Assembly: GCF_022965805.1 (NCBI RefSeq)
Contig: NC_133104.1
Coordinates: 38,050,682-38,114,681, forward strand
DNA from: Primulina eburnea
Lineage: Eukaryota > Streptophyta > Magnoliopsida > Lamiales > Gesneriaceae
Direction: 5' to 3'
DNA: 64,000 nucleotides
This document shows positions 1 to 12,172 of the stretch, one piece after another (within the stretch, counting starts at the first letter, position 1; each line of letters begins with the position of its first letter). The notes under the pieces are model-generated. The model did not search any database. It had not been told where the DNA came from and was given only the letters and a program-made list of their open reading frames with translations. Made by a program: the position numbers and the translations under genes.

Positions 1-3000
1 ATAGCTGATTTTCTTGAAATTTGCGATACTTTTAAGTTTAATGCTGTGTCTGATGATGCTGTTCGTTTGCGTTTATTTCCATTTTCACTAAGAGATAAAG
101 CTAAGGCGTGGTTAAACTGTTTGCCTGTAGGGTCTATCACTACATGGGAGGATATGGCGAAGGCATTCCTGACCAAGTACTTTCCTCCGTCGAAGACTAT
201 GAAGCTGAGAGCCGACATTACTACTTTTGCTCAATATGAGCTTGAGTCACTTTACGAGGCGTGGGAGCGATACAAGGATTTATTGAGGAGATGTCCACAC
301 CATGAGCTACCTCTTGGGTTAGTTGTTCAAACTTTTTACTACGGTCTGCTTACTTCTAACCGTACCATGATAGATGCTGCTGCCTGTGGTAACTTGCTGA
401 GAAAAACGGCTGAGGAAGGATATGAATTATTGGAGGAGATGGCTGCTAGCAGCTATCATCCTCATTCTGATAGGCAGAAACGAGGTGCGGGGGTTAATCA
501 AGTTACTGATTTGTCTGCGGTGTCAGCACAGTTGGAGGCTTTGAACAGAAAGATTGATGGGATGAGTGCGAGTGGATCGGTTATGCGTCTGCAAGAGATT
601 TTCTGTGATAAGTGTGGAAGTGAGCATGACGTGCAGGATTGCCAAGATGGCAATCCATTCTATGTGCCTGAGGGAGCAAAACACGTGGGATTCCAGAACC
701 GTCCTAGAAATGACCCTTATTCAAACTCCTATAATCCGGGATGGAGGAATCACCCAAACTTTTCGTGGGGAGGTCAAAACAACCAAAACCGCCAACAAAG
801 AGGGCCACCACATGGGATGCACCAAGGATTCAAGCCAGAACCGCCTAGGGAGGAGAAGTCAAATTTAGAGCAAATGATGACTAAATTTATTTCTGCAACC
901 GAGACGAGATTTCAGAATCAGGATGCATCCATAAAAGGGTTAGAGAATCAAATTGGACAATTGGCTAAGTTAATTGCTAATAGGGAGCAAGGAACTTTGC
1001 CAAGCAACACGGAGACTAACCCGAGAGAGCATGTGAAAGCTGTGGAATTGCGCAGTGGAAAGGCACTTGAGTCTAAGGAGGAAAAGAACAAGCAAGGTGA
1101 GGATGAGGTGGAACAGCAAGGAGGTAAGTCTTCTAACTCTACTTTTACACCTATTGCACCGAGTAAAATTGTTATCCCCCCACCTTTTCCTGCAGCACTG
1201 AAAAAAGCTAAGTTAGATGCACAATTTGGTAAATTTCTTGAGATATTCAAAAAACTGCATATTAACATTCCTTTTGCTGATGCTTTACTGAATATGCCAA
1301 GTTATGCAAAATTCTTGAAAGATATCTTAGCAAACAAGCGGAAGCTAGAAGATCATATGACTGTGAACTTGACTGAAAATTGCTCCGCTTTAGTTCAAAA
1401 CAGGATGCCTCCTAAGCAAAAAGATCCAGGGAGTTTCTCTATACCTTGCATTATTGGTGATATTAATTTTCATAAAGCTCTATGTGATCTTGGTGCGAGT
1501 ATTAATTTGATGCCGTATTCTGTGTTTAGGAGACTGGGATTGGGTGAACCCAAGCCAACTAGGATGTCATTGCAGCTGGCTGACAGATCTGTCAAGTATC
1601 CACGTGGGATTATCGAAGATGTCTTGGTGAAAGTGGATAAGTTTATTTTTCCTGCAGATTTTGTAGTACTTGATATGGAGGAAGATTTGGAGATGCCTTT
1701 AATCCTAGGGAGACCATTTCTGGCTACAGGGAAAGCACTGATCGATGTTGACGAGGGAAAATTGAGACTGAGAGTTGGAGAAGAAGAAATTATTTTTGAT
1801 GTCTTTAATACTCTCAAGCACACAATGCACGATGATAGTTGTTTTCGCGTTGATGTCTTAGATTCTCTTGTTTGTGATTTTGTGCAGGATGGATTGCAAG
1901 AGCCATTGGAGGCTACTCTCACTACTGAAAAACAGGAGGACGAGCTGGACAAGGAAAGGATGGAGATGGTAGCTCATTTGAATGCCATTCCACCTTGGAG
2001 AAAGCAAGTGAGGCTTCGACTAGAGGAATTGGGGGATAGAAAAGATTTAGTGCCTCAAAAGTCAAGCCTAGAGGAGCCACCCACTTTGGAGCTCAAACCA
2101 CTACCTCCACATCTCAAGTACGTATATTTAGGAGAAAATAATAAACTGCCTGTTATTATTTCCTCTTCTTTGACAGACGATATGGAGAGTAAGCTCTTGG
2201 GAGTCCTTAAGGAGCATAGAGGAGCATTCGCTTGGAAAGTTTCGGACATCAAGGGGATAAGTCCTTCGATCTGCATGCACAAAATCCTAATAGAAGATAA
2301 GTACTCACCTCTAGCACAACCACAAAGGAGACTCAATCCAAAGATGCAAGAGGTAGTAAAAGCTGAAACGATCAAACTTCTGGACGCAGGTATTATCTAT
2401 CCTATCTCTGATAGTGCGTGGGTAAGTCCTGTACAATGTGTGCCTAAAAAGGGTGGGATTACTGTTATTACCAATGAAAAAAATGAGTTGATTCCCACTA
2501 GAATCGTTACGGGTTGGCGTGTGTGCATGGATTATAGGAAATTAAATGATGCAACCCGTAAAGATCACTTCCCCTTGCCATTTATTGCTCAAATGATTGA
2601 ACGATTAGCCGGTCATGAATTTTACTGTTTTTTGGATGGATATTCGGGATACAACCAAATCACAATTGCCCCCGAGGACCAAGAGAAAACTACTTTCACT
2701 TGCCCTTATGGTACTTTTGCGTTTAGGCGTATGCCCTTTGGTCTATGCAATGCACCTGCTACATTTCAAAGATGCATGACCGCTATTTTTCATGACATGA
2801 TTGAGAATTTTCTTGAAGTTTTTATGGATGATTTCTCTATTTTTGGCTCTTCATTTGATGAATGTTTAAAAAATTTGAATTTGGTGCTCATTAAATGTGA
2901 AGAGAGCAATTTGGTGTTAAATTGGGAGAAATGTCACTTCATGGTGCAAGAGGGGATTGTGTTAGGACACAAAGTATCGGAGAATGGAATCGAGGTCGAC

Positions 3001-4980
3001 AAGGCCAAGGTGGAAGTGATCAAAAATCTACCACCACCTTCATCGATAAAGGGAGTTCGAAGTTTCCTAGGCCATGCGGGTTTTTATAGGCGTTTTATTA
3101 AGGATTTTTCTAAAATTGCTAAACCTTTATCCTCTTTGTTGATGAAAGATGTTGAGTTTAATTTTGATTCTACTTGTCTGCAGGCATTCGAAGTACTCAA
3201 GAAGAGCTTGGTGACAGCACCTGTGCTGACTGCCCCTGATTGGGAGTTACCGTTTGAGGTAATGTGCGATGCTAGTGATACAGCTGTTGGTGCGGTGCTG
3301 GGTCAAAGGAAGAACAAGGTATTTCATACCATCTACTATGCAAGTAAGACCTTAAATGATGCTCAATTGAATTATGCTACTACTGAAAAGGAACTACTTG
3401 CTATAGTATTTGCTTTTGAGAAATTTCATTCATACCTTGTTCTGTCTAAAGTGATTGTGTATACAGATCATTCTGCCCTAAAATACTTGCTTGCTAAGAA
3501 AGATGCGAAACCTAGGTTAATTAGGTGGATTTTACTATTGCAAGAATTTGATCTCGAGATTCGAGATAAAAAGGGTGTAGAAAATGTGGTTGCTGATCAT
3601 CTGTCTAGGCTTGAGGATGTTAGAATTAATGGCTTTAACACTGATATAGATGACTGGTTCCCTGATGAGCAATTGTTTGAGGTAAATGCGTGCCCTTGGT
3701 ATGCCAATTTCGCAAATTTTCTTGTCACTGGCACACCTCCCCCAAATTTATCGTTTCACCAAAGAAAGAAATTCTTTTCTGACGTGAAATATTATTTTTG
3801 GGAGGAACCGTTTTTGTTTAAAATCTGTGCAGATTCCATGATAAGGAGATGTGTAGCGGAGGAGGAAACCAGTCAAATTCTGAACCACTGCCATGACCGT
3901 GAGGTAGGTGGTCACTTTGGACCCATACGGACGGCATCTAAGGTACTCGAATGTGGCTTCTATTGGCCAACTCTTTTTAAGGATGCTCGTTTGTATGTTC
4001 TCAATTGTGATAGATGCCAACGCACAGGTAATATTTCTAACCGTCATGAGATGCCTTTGAATAACATTATTGAGTGTGAAATATTTGATGTGTGGGGGAT
4101 TGATTTTATGGGTCCTTTTCCTGCGTCTTTTACAAAGAAATTTATTTTGGTGGCAGTAGAGTATGTATCTAAATGGGTGGAGGCGGAGGCTTGTGCCACG
4201 AATGATGCACAAGTGGTGTTAAAATTTTTGAAAAAACACATTTTTAATCGATTCGGTACACCACGTGCAATCATAAGTGATGGTGGCACCCATTTTTGCA
4301 ACAAAATTTTTGATAAACTGATGGGCAAATATGGTGTCACCCACAAAGTTTCCACTCCATACCACCCTCAGACTAGTGGACAAGTTGAAGTGTCCAATCG
4401 AGAGATTAAGAGGATTTTAGAAAAGACGGTTAATGTGAATCGAAAGGACTGGTCCATTCGGTTAGATGATGCTTTGTGGGCTTATCGTACTGCGTTCAAA
4501 ACACCTATAGGCACTACACCATATAGGTTACTTTTTGGTAAAGCATGTCATCTACCCGTAGAATTAGAGCATAGAGCATATTGGGCGACCAAGGCACTGA
4601 ACTTTGATTTTGCTCTTGCAGGTGAAAAACGACTGTTGCAGTTGAGTCAGTTGGATGAGTTCCGAGGTACAGCGTATGATCTTGCCCTATCTTACAAGGA
4701 ACGCACCAAAAGAGCCCATGATAAACACATTGTAAGAAGAGAATTCAAAGTGGGTGAAGCGGTGTTGTTATACAACTCTCGCTTACGACTCTTTCCGGGC
4801 AAGCTGAAGTCAAGATGGTCAGGACCATTCGTTATAGCCGAGGTGTTCCCATCAGGTGCAGTGGTGTTGCATGACGGCAAGGAAGGGACGTTTACTGTGA
4901 ACGCCCAAAGATTAAAGCACTATATTGGTGGCACGATTGAGCCACAAATTGGAGTCACTCGGCTCCAAGACAGTCGTTAA
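1..4980 (+). CDS. gag-pol polyprotein of Athila-like Ty3/gypsy element (5' partial)
   Basis: The frame is open from base 1, so the true start is upstream; about 1659 residues are visible, without a stop. Order seen: retrotransposon gag domain (about 1-420); a CCHC zinc knuckle at 601-642; an aspartic protease with the DLGAS form of the active site near 1486-1500; reverse transcriptase with FMDD instead of YMDD near 2821-2835; RNase H beginning with the CDAS motif near 3265; integrase with an HHCC zinc finger (about 3890-4020) and a D-D-E core with Asp near 4099 and 4279 and Glu near 4387. I see no chromodomain at the C-terminus. DLGAS and the missing chromodomain fit Athila/Tat. The frame is intact, so this is a rather young or conserved copy. 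It makes the proteins for particle formation, cDNA synthesis and integration. Confidence 0.93.
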   Translation: MADFLEICDTFKFNAVSDDAVRLRLFPFSLRDKAKAWLNCLPVGSITTWEDMAKAFLTKYFPPSKTMKLRADITTFAQYELESLYEAWERYKDLLRRCPHHELPLGLVVQTFYYGLLTSNRTMIDAAACGNLLRKTAEEGYELLEEMAASSYHPHSDRQKRGAGVNQVTDLSAVSAQLEALNRKIDGMSASGSVMRLQEIFCDKCGSEHDVQDCQDGNPFYVPEGAKHVGFQNRPRNDPYSNSYNPGWRNHPNFSWGGQNNQNRQQRGPPHGMHQGFKPEPPREEKSNLEQMMTKFISATETRFQNQDASIKGLENQIGQLAKLIANREQGTLPSNTETNPREHVKAVELRSGKALESKEEKNKQGEDEVEQQGGKSSNSTFTPIAPSKIVIPPPFPAALKKAKLDAQFGKFLEIFKKLHINIPFADALLNMPSYAKFLKDILANKRKLEDHMTVNLTENCSALVQNRMPPKQKDPGSFSIPCIIGDINFHKALCDLGASINLMPYSVFRRLGLGEPKPTRMSLQLADRSVKYPRGIIEDVLVKVDKFIFPADFVVLDMEEDLEMPLILGRPFLATGKALIDVDEGKLRLRVGEEEIIFDVFNTLKHTMHDDSCFRVDVLDSLVCDFVQDGLQEPLEATLTTEKQEDELDKERMEMVAHLNAIPPWRKQVRLRLEELGDRKDLVPQKSSLEEPPTLELKPLPPHLKYVYLGENNKLPVIISSSLTDDMESKLLGVLKEHRGAFAWKVSDIKGISPSICMHKILIEDKYSPLAQPQRRLNPKMQEVVKAETIKLLDAGIIYPISDSAWVSPVQCVPKKGGITVITNEKNELIPTRIVTGWRVCMDYRKLNDATRKDHFPLPFIAQMIERLAGHEFYCFLDGYSGYNQITIAPEDQEKTTFTCPYGTFAFRRMPFGLCNAPATFQRCMTAIFHDMIENFLEVFMDDFSIFGSSFDECLKNLNLVLIKCEESNLVLNWEKCHFMVQEGIVLGHKVSENGIEVDKAKVEVIKNLPPPSSIKGVRSFLGHAGFYRRFIKDFSKIAKPLSSLLMKDVEFNFDSTCLQAFEVLKKSLVTAPVLTAPDWELPFEVMCDASDTAVGAVLGQRKNKVFHTIYYASKTLNDAQLNYATTEKELLAIVFAFEKFHSYLVLSKVIVYTDHSALKYLLAKKDAKPRLIRWILLLQEFDLEIRDKKGVENVVADHLSRLEDVRINGFNTDIDDWFPDEQLFEVNACPWYANFANFLVTGTPPPNLSFHQRKKFFSDVKYYFWEEPFLFKICADSMIRRCVAEEETSQILNHCHDREVGGHFGPIRTASKVLECGFYWPTLFKDARLYVLNCDRCQRTGNISNRHEMPLNNIIECEIFDVWGIDFMGPFPASFTKKFILVAVEYVSKWVEAEACATNDAQVVLKFLKKHIFNRFGTPRAIISDGGTHFCNKIFDKLMGKYGVTHKVSTPYHPQTSGQVEVSNREIKRILEKTVNVNRKDWSIRLDDALWAYRTAFKTPIGTTPYRLLFGKACHLPVELEHRAYWATKALNFDFALAGEKRLLQLSQLDEFRGTAYDLALSYKERTKRAHDKHIVRREFKVGEAVLLYNSRLRLFPGKLKSRWSGPFVIAEVFPSGAVVLHDGKEGTFTVNAQRLKHYIGGTIEPQIGVTRLQDSR

Positions 4981-5804
4981 GGACATGGGTGAAAAGTCGA
5001 GCTCTAGACGATAAATTGAGAACTACTTCTACTCCTTATTTTATTCTTTTCGTTAGTTAATTAATTGCATCATTTGCATTTAGATAATTGCATGGCATTT
5101 GCATTAAAATTTTTTTTCAAAATGATTTCGAAAATACCTCACTAGGGCGGTTCATTTTAACCGCCCCAGCGAGAGGTTGTAATTTGTAATGGATTTTTGG
5201 CCGAGCATGCATCGCTAGGGCGGACACTTTTGTCCGCCCCAGCGAGGAATCGAAATTTTCAAAAACATTTTTTCCCGAAAATCCCATGCTAGGGCGGTCA
5301 AACTTGACCGCCCCCGCGAGTGTTACAACTTTTCAAAATAATTTTAGTCGAGGATGTCTCGCTCGGGCGGTCTAAACTGACCGCCCTAACGAACACTCGC
5401 GTCTTTTTAAAATTTTTAAAACCGAGGTTCTCCCGCTAGGGCGGACCAGCGAGCACTCGTAATTTTCGGGCAGACAGACTCTCGCTAGGGCGGACACTTT
5501 TGACCGCCCTAGCGAGTCGCGAATGTTTAAAAGCTGCGCCCTCCCTTCTCTCTTCTCCCACTCGCAAAACCTACACTTTTCTCTCAAATTTTCGCCCCTC
5601 CACTCCAGATCTGAAGCGATTGACGTGGTTTCTTGCCAATTTACAGGTATATTTGTGAATCTCCATTGTTGCAAAGCCCAAGACGCGATTTTCCCGGCCA
5701 AATCTACACTCTCCGACCACCACCCACGCCGCCGCCTCTTCACGTTCCGGCGAGCTTCCAAATTTTCCGGCGACTTCATATTACTTGTGCACTCTACTCT
5801 TACC
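4981..5804 (+). other. Spacer between pol and the second ORF, with hairpin cluster
   Basis: About 820 bp without a credible ORF. The middle (5138-5517) is filled by GC-rich inverted repeats in otherwise AT-rich DNA. The last 280 bp before the next ATG look like a leader with many pyrimidine runs. Confidence 0.7.
5138..5517. repeat. Cluster of six GC-rich hairpin units (cluster 1)
   Basis: Six units of about 35 bp, spaced 40-75 bp apart, share the plan CGCTAGGGCGG, a loop of about 8-10 bases, then CCGCCCTAGCG. They lie at 5138-5173, 5212-5246, 5287-5320, 5358-5393, 5432-5453 and 5481-5517. Several units have paired changes in both arms (for example GGTC with GACC, or GGAC with GTCC), as if the stem is kept. 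The fifth lacks most of its right arm. The spacers between units are not alike. Confidence 0.85.
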
Positions 5805-6954
5805 ATGGCTTCCAAACGCTCGAAGGTAACCCGCGGTGCCTCTAGTTCTCGATCCACCCCCTCTATATTTGTGAATGATAGGGCTAGGGAGCGATTTGAG
5901 CAAGCTAAACTCCATAGAAAACCAATCCCTGAGAGGGGATGTACTTCGTGGATTTTAGATAATATTTTTGAGGAGTTCCAGGTTGCAGGACGAGGGTGGA
6001 CGAATTTTTTTAGCACAACCGAATGCGGCTGTGGTGCCGGTTGTACGTGAGTTTTACGCTAACGCCCCGGAAGGGACTGAAAATAAGGCTAGGGTGAGGG
6101 GACGTCAAGTCCCATATGATCCTAAAACGATAAATGATTTGTTGGGTTTACCGGCAGTGGATGATTCGGTATTCCAGGCTTGGGTGCTGAATCCGGATTA
6201 CGATCTGATCATTCACACATTGTGTTATTCGGGCACTACGTGGAAGCAGCCGGGAACGTATACGGTGTTTCTTGAGAAATTTTTGAAGGTGGAGGCGGCA
6301 CTTTGGTATGCCTTTCTATCGAAGAGATTGATGCCGGTAGGGCATACGAGTGATGTACAGCGGGATAGGGCGGTGGTTCTTTATGCGATCTATACCGGGA
6401 TGCCTATTGATGTGGGCAAACTCATATTCGGGCAGCTGACTATCTGTATCAATTGCAACAATTTAGCCTTTTATTTCCCCACTATCGTGACTGAGCTATG
6501 TGCCCGCGCGGGTGTGATTTTCGCGCACGATGATGAGTGGCTACCGCCACTGAGATCCATCGATGAGGCTCTGCATACCTCCAAGTACGCGAAGAGACGG
6601 GATGAGCTGCCCGCTGATGTATTTTACGGTCACGTGCAAGCCGCTCCACCACCGCCGGTCGTCGGACATCCACCACCACCGCAGCCACGCCGCCGTGCCA
6701 TTCGAGACCGAGTCGACGAGTTGGGCGCTTGGGCCACCTACCAGACTCATTATCAGGCCATCGACCAAGCCCACACTCTGAACATCGAGTACTTGGTGCA
6801 GGGCATCTCGACTCACTTGGGCTTAGACACTTCCGGCCGGCCGCCTGTTCCAGCATACCCGCCACCTTTCCACTTCCAGTACACGTATCCTATGCCGCCT
6901 GCAGCTGACGAGGGCAGTCCACCACCTGAGCATGATGAGGAGGAGGAGTTTTGA
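5805..6954 (+). pseudogene. Envelope-position ORF with putative plant transposon protein domain, frameshifted
   Basis: The ATG at 5805 is in a good context (taccATGGC). The first frame runs to a stop near 6048. The homologous continuation is in another frame and runs on to the stop at 6952-6954. The frames meet at a run of seven T at 6005-6011, so one extra T explains the break. The downstream part has the YDPKTINDLLGLP motif, which I recognise from the domain family called putative plant transposon protein, common in ORFs after pol in Athila-type elements. The C-terminus is rich in Pro and ends in an acidic run. I see no signal peptide or clear fusion peptide, so an envelope function is not supported. 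A sequencing error in the T run is a real alternative to mutation. Confidence 0.7.
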
Positions 6955-8207
6955 TCAGGGGAGTTCACTGTTTCCCCTTTCTTTTTCTTTTGCATTTTCT
7001 ATTGTTGCATTTGAATTCATAAGTTGTTATTGTTTTTCGTGTCTGTTTCGTTTTGTGCGATGAGGGCATTGCACAACTCTAGTATGAGGGGGTCGGGTAG
7101 TTTGTTTTGTTTGTTTGTTCAGTTATTTAGTTTGTTAGTTGGGTTTTTAAGTCGGTGTATTTTCGTTGTTAGATTGTGAGTCGTTTATGGTGAGTTGACA
7201 TGATTTATGAGCCGATGATGATGTTGCTTTGAGAAATATTGATTGGGTCAATGCATGAATGATACTCTGGATTGTTGAAACATGAGTTTTGGTGCAAATT
7301 TTGAACTTTTTGAGCACATATGTGTGGGGCCTAGAATTTTGTAGGAATAATGGTGAAATTTGAAATTCTTGTTGGTTAACTTGAAAGACATCACGTATGA
7401 ATTGATTTAGCATGAAAACCCGTGGAAATAAGTCACTAATTGAGATCGTGCATGATAGCATTTGACTGACCTTGAACCGTACATATGCCCCCTTGTCAAT
7501 ATCCTGAATTCAAATACAGTACTCCTAACCAGCTGTAATCCAAAAAGATATATTCTTAGCCTAGGGAGTACATGTGTGAAAATTGTGCATCAAAATGTTG
7601 AAATAACAAAGTTCTTGTAAAAAGAACTTTGTGAAAAAAGAAGATGTAAGGTGAGGGGGAGCCGAAAATAAAAGGAATGAAATTCTATTCCTAGGCTAAA
7701 AGTTGGAGATGTAAGGAGTCGAGGAAGTCTGACACACAGTCTTGACAATTGCACAATGAAAATGATCGATGTACTCCCAACTTTTCGCCACTTGAGCTTA
7801 TTTTCTTTCCTTTCGACACCCTTCTATGCACTTAAAAATTGACTAAAGTTCAAAATGATGGTTAGTGATGAATGGACACGGGGATGCATGCTAGTGAGAT
7901 TTGTATTGAAGTGTTAATTGAGTGACTTGCATAACTTGACGATTGATCTATTTGACGTACGAATGACTAGACCCACCATGACACACACACGTTCAAATTA
8001 GTGCCAAGACTTATTTGTAGATGAAAAAGAGTATTTATTTGTGAAATGACTTGATTATGATGTGAAAAAATTTACTGAGGCACGAACATAAAATTGTTAA
8101 CTCACCATTAACTTTTTCTGGTGTTGGTTATTTCGTTTTTTTTATTTATTTTGTCTGTTTAGAATCTCGTGCTTTAACCTATTTTACTCGAGGGCGAGCA
8201 AAAGGTT
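6955..8207 (+). other. 3' untranslated region of the Athila-like element
   Basis: About 1250 bp without a supported gene. It is typical of the long non-coding tail of Athila elements. It holds a polypurine-tract-like site at 7081-7093 that matches the true tract before the LTR. Confidence 0.6.
7081..7093 (+). promoter_or_regulatory. Internal polypurine-tract-like site
   Basis: The 13-mer AGTATGAGGGGGT here is identical to the one at 8208-8220 next to the LTR. It could prime plus-strand DNA synthesis internally, as second polypurine tracts do in some retroelements. That function is inferred. Confidence 0.45.
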
Positions 8208-8220
8208 AGTATGAGGGGGT
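8208..8220 (+). promoter_or_regulatory. Polypurine tract of the Athila-like element
   Basis: AGTATGAGGGGGT lies directly before the TG that opens the 3' LTR, the normal place for the plus-strand primer. Confidence 0.7.
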
Positions 8221-9712
8221 TGATAGGACTCGTTTTTACGTGTTTTTAGTGTTGGTTTCGAGTCGCATTCATACATCATATTAGCTTGTTCTAGTTTATT
8301 CTTGCATTTTGTTTGCATTATTTAGCATATGACTGATTTCGTGTGTTTTGTGGTATTTTGTAGGAATGGAACCAAATATAGCAGAAAATGGGCACAACAA
8401 CGAAGAAGCCTCGCTAGGGCGGTCAAAACTGACCGCCCCAGCGAGCATTCTAGTCTTACCGAGGATATCGAACAGAAGACCTCTCGCTAGGGCGGTTAAA
8501 ACTGACCGCCCCAGCGAGACTGCTAGCCTGGACAAAAGAATTTAACAGAAGATCTCTCGCTCGGGCGGTCAAAAGTGGCCGCCCCAACGAGACTAGAGAG
8601 AAGGCTCAAAGTTTTTATTCGAGAGTCACTCGCCCCAGCGGTCAAAACCTACCGCCCTAGCGAGTTACGCGATCCAGCAAGATTCTGCGAGATTTGTTTC
8701 TATTTTCATGGACTCTATCCAAGACCACTAACCTAATACACGAGATTGGGCGCCGTTTTTCAGACTTACACATCATATTTTCATCATTTTTTCTGGGAGA
8801 GAAGGCTAGGAGTAAGGAAGACTTTCGAAGAACTCGAGAATTCCAAGCGTCGCAGCCATCTTCCATCGTCATATTTAGTATTTTATTATTCAGTATTTTA
8901 TTCTCTTGCATAGATTGTTGATTTTTAGTATGAATTTGGTTGGCTAAACTCTAAATTTGTTGGGATTTGAGGGGATCCTACCCATACTCGTTGTTTAACA
9001 TTATTTCTTGACATTTTTACAAGTGATTTGTTTATGCTATTGTTATTTCTTGTTTCAAGCGAAGCCTAGCTATCTTCCTTTGATTATTGCATGTTGTTAA
9101 CGATTTCGACAGACTAATTAACAATAGGATCGCATAGTATAAACCACGGACTTACAATTTTAGTAGACATACGGAATTGGGTACGTGTCGATAGTAATAG
9201 TTCACCCGGATGAAAGCTAGTGGATTCCATAGAACGTAATGCAATCGTGAACTGTTAAATAATTGAGGACACTTGATTACTGCATGTTTATGATTAGTAT
9301 TAATATAGCTCGACAGAGTATATTGATTAGTCTAGGGAATTCCGTCGAATGCACGAGTAAAAGTCGAGTCTAATTATCTGAACACGAGTGGTAGGTGAAC
9401 TGATAATTCCCAACAAATTCGTTTCTCATTTGATTTTCATTCAATTTAATCATTGATTTCTTGATTATTTGTTCTTGCATTTTAATCATTTTAGTATTAA
9501 ATTCACTTTAGTTTAATCACCAACTCCATCTATCGTTGCTAGAGAAATTTAAGTGAAAATAAGAATAGTGTAACGCAGTCCTTGTGGATCGATACTCGTA
9601 TTCACGTACGTTTATTATAACTTGACTATCGTGCACTTGCGATATTTTAAATCGAGCTTTCATTTATAAAACAAATTTTGGGACTATTCACTGTGCAAGT
9701 TTGGCTCGATCA
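8221..9712 (+). mobile_element. 3' LTR of the Athila-like element
   Basis: Begins TGATAGGACT straight after the polypurine tract and is about 1.49 kb, a usual size for Athila LTRs. It contains hairpin cluster 2 (8410-8664). Copia coding sequence resumes by about 9713-9720, which limits the right end; GATCA at 9708-9712 is a fitting CA terminus, but an end as early as about 9662 cannot be excluded without the other LTR. Confidence 0.65.
8410..8664. repeat. Cluster of four GC-rich hairpin units inside the 3' LTR (cluster 2)
   Basis: Units at 8410-8445, 8483-8518, 8556-8591 and 8628-8664 have the same CGCTAGGGCGG / CCGCCCCAGCG arms as cluster 1, with loops such as TCAAAACTGA. Unit starts are 73, 73 and 72 bp apart, a far more regular spacing than in cluster 1. 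They start about 190 bp inside the LTR, probably in U3. Confidence 0.88.
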
Positions 9713-12042
9713 CCTATTTACATCCAATGGCTTTTACACCATCAGACAACTGAACACGATCCAGTCTCCATTAACTGCCATAGAATTCATCTCTTCTTTC
9801 ATAGCATTAAACAATAGTTTTGACTCATTACTACTCATGGCTTGTGAAAACGTTTCAGGATCATTTTCGGATCTGATGTTAAAGTCCGATTCTTGTAAAT
9901 ACACAACATAATCACTAGATATAGCTGATCTTCTTATTCTAGTAGATAAGGTTGTTTGGTTGATCAACAATTTCTTGTTGTTCTTCATTAACAACTTGAT
10001 CTACTGGATTTTCATCAGCGATTTGTGGAACTTCAGTAATCGGTTGCCTAACACCCATTTGGTCTTGAAGGGTGTGAATAACGACCAATCTGTCATTTGA
10101 ATAAGAGGGTTGTTCATTAATGTGATCATTCTCAAGAATTATGTCATTTGAATGATCACTCCCATTAATCAAATCATTCTCAAGAAATTTTGCATTTCTT
10201 GATTCCACAATTCTAGTGTTGTGAGATGGACAATAGAATCTGTACCATTTGGGTTTTTCGGCATACCCAATGAAATATCCACTTATCGTTCTTGGGTCCA
10301 GTTTCTTTTCATGTGGGTTGTAAACTCTTATTTCTGAAGGACAACCCCAAATGCGTATATGTTGCAAACTCGGTTTCCAACTTTTAAATAACTCAAATGG
10401 CGTCTTTGGGACAGCCTTAGTTGGAACTCGGTTTAATATATACACAGCTGTCTTAAGAGCTTCAGTCCACAAGGATTTAAGAAGTTTTGAGCTACTTAAC
10501 ATGCTCCTCACTATGTCCAATAATGTTCTGTTTCTCCTCTCAGCTACACCATTCTGGTCAGGAGAACCAGGCATAGTATATTGGGCAACAATCCCATGTT
10601 CCTGGAGAAACTTCGCAAACGAACCAGGTGCTTGTCCATTCTCAGTGTATCTACCGTAATATTCTCCACCTCTATCAGTTCTCACGATCTTAATATGTTT
10701 TCCACATTGCTTCTCCACTTCAGCCTTAAAAACCTTAAAGGCTTCTAGTGCTTCGTTTTTATTATGAAGCATGTAGATATACATGTATCGTGAATAATCA
10801 TCAATGAAGGAGATGAAGTATTTCGGACTTTGCATGTCCATATCTGGACAACAAATATCCGAATGTATGATATCTAATGTTTTTGTACTCCTCTTGGCAC
10901 CCTTTTTAGACTTATTGGTCTGCTTTCCCTTAATACAGTCCACACAAGTCTCAAAATCAGTAAAATCTAAAGTATTGAGTACTCCATCATTTACTAATCT
11001 TTTAATTCTCTCTATAGAGATGTGTCAAATCTCCTGTGCCACAATATAGAGGAATTTTCATTTATAACACATCTTTTAATACCTCCTTGAACATGCATAG
11101 TGGTATTATTATTTTGTAAAGAAATAGAGAAAAGACCATCAACCATTGTACCATTTCCAATAAGATTTGATTTATAAAACAAATTTATTGATTTATTCAA
11201 AAACTGAAATGAATAACCAAGGGGTACAAGTTTTGAAACTGAAATTAAATTCCTAGAAAAACTAGGAACATAAAAGGTCTTTTCCAATTTTAAAATATAA
11301 CCACTATTCAACACTAGGCAGCAAGTCCTAATAGCCTCCACATGAGAAGACATCTTGTTTCCTGAATAGATGCTTCGTTCATTTTCTATTGGTTTCTTTA
11401 GGTTTTGCATACCCTGCAAGGTATTTGTAACATGGATTGTAGAACCAGAATCAATCCACCATGTGTTATAAATCATATTAACCATATTAGATTCATAACA
11501 GACAAATGAAGTAGGAATACCTTTCTATTCAAGCCAATCCTTAAATTTATTGCAATCCTTCTTTATGTGTCCCGTCTTTTTACAGAAGAAACACTTGGAT
11601 TCTTTCTTAATGTCAGGTTGAGGTGAAATTATTCCTTTCCCTTTTCCCTTGACTTTGGCTTGCTTCTTGTACTTTCCTTGTTTAGTCATAAAAACATTAT
11701 CACTCGTTTCCATTAACAATCTTCCTTCCTCTTGAACACACATGGTCATTAATTCATTGATTGACCATTTATCCTTATGTGTGTTGTAGGAAATTTTGAA
11801 GGGTCCATATTGTTGTGGAAGAGTCCATAGAGTGTAATGCACAAGAAAAGTCTCAGACATTTCCACTTCAAGTATCTTGAGCCGAGCCGCTATGTCCCGC
11901 ATCTTCATGATGTGCTCTCGTACACCTCTCACACTGATGAGCCTTAATGAAGAGAATTCCATAATTAGGGTGCTTGCAAGTGCCTTATCTGAAGACTGAA
12001 ACTGTTCATCAATAGCTTTCAGTAACTCTCTGACATTATTAT
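9713..12042 (-). pseudogene. Copia gag C-terminus, protease, integrase and RT start, broken
   Basis: On the minus strand: the gag end with a CCHC knuckle (CFFCKKTGHIKKDC, about 11547-11588); protease with WIDSGST near 11455; the integrase zinc region, broken near 11020; integrase core with HSDICC, the IDDYSRY stretch and the [10 protein letters not shown] motif (about 10530-10870); then a linker and the first RT residues. There are at least three frame breaks (about 11500, 11020 and 9760). The Trp codon expected after GCK in RT reads TAG at about 9714-9716, right beside the Athila junction. The gag N-terminus is on the far side of the solo LTR. Confidence 0.82.
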
Positions 12043-12172
12043 TGTAATGCCCGAGATTTTAATTAGATTAATATGAGATTATTGATTATGACTTAATGTG
12101 GTTATAGCCGGGCCAGTCCGAGATTGTATTGGACAAAGAAATATGAAAGCCAAGATGTGGGCCGAAAGTGTT

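Larger units (their letters stand above)
1..9712 (+). mobile_element. Athila-like Ty3/gypsy LTR retrotransposon, 5' end outside the window
   Basis: Seen: one long gag-pol frame, a second ORF in envelope position, a polypurine tract at 8208-8220 and an LTR that begins TGATAGGACT right after it. The gene order gag, protease, reverse transcriptase, RNase H, integrase, extra ORF and long 3' untranslated region is that of the Athila/Tat branch of Ty3/gypsy. The 5' LTR, primer binding site and start of gag lie to the left of the window. The right edge touches the RT region of a minus-strand copia element, so this element inserted into the copia. The exact right end, about 9712, is an estimate because the 5' LTR cannot be compared. 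Confidence 0.85.

Noticed and set aside
3748..4355. Minus-strand ORFs of 103 and 154 codons opposite the integrase region
   Set aside because: They are shadows of the intact gag-pol frame and show no known motif.
5372..6016. Minus-strand ORF of 214 codons across the hairpin cluster
   Set aside because: It arises from GC-rich inverted repeats and overlaps the envelope-position ORF; the protein is repetitive (SLGRS) and lacks any domain.
8296..8545. Small ORFs on both strands inside the Athila LTR
   Set aside because: They are products of the palindromic units, open on both strands at the same place.
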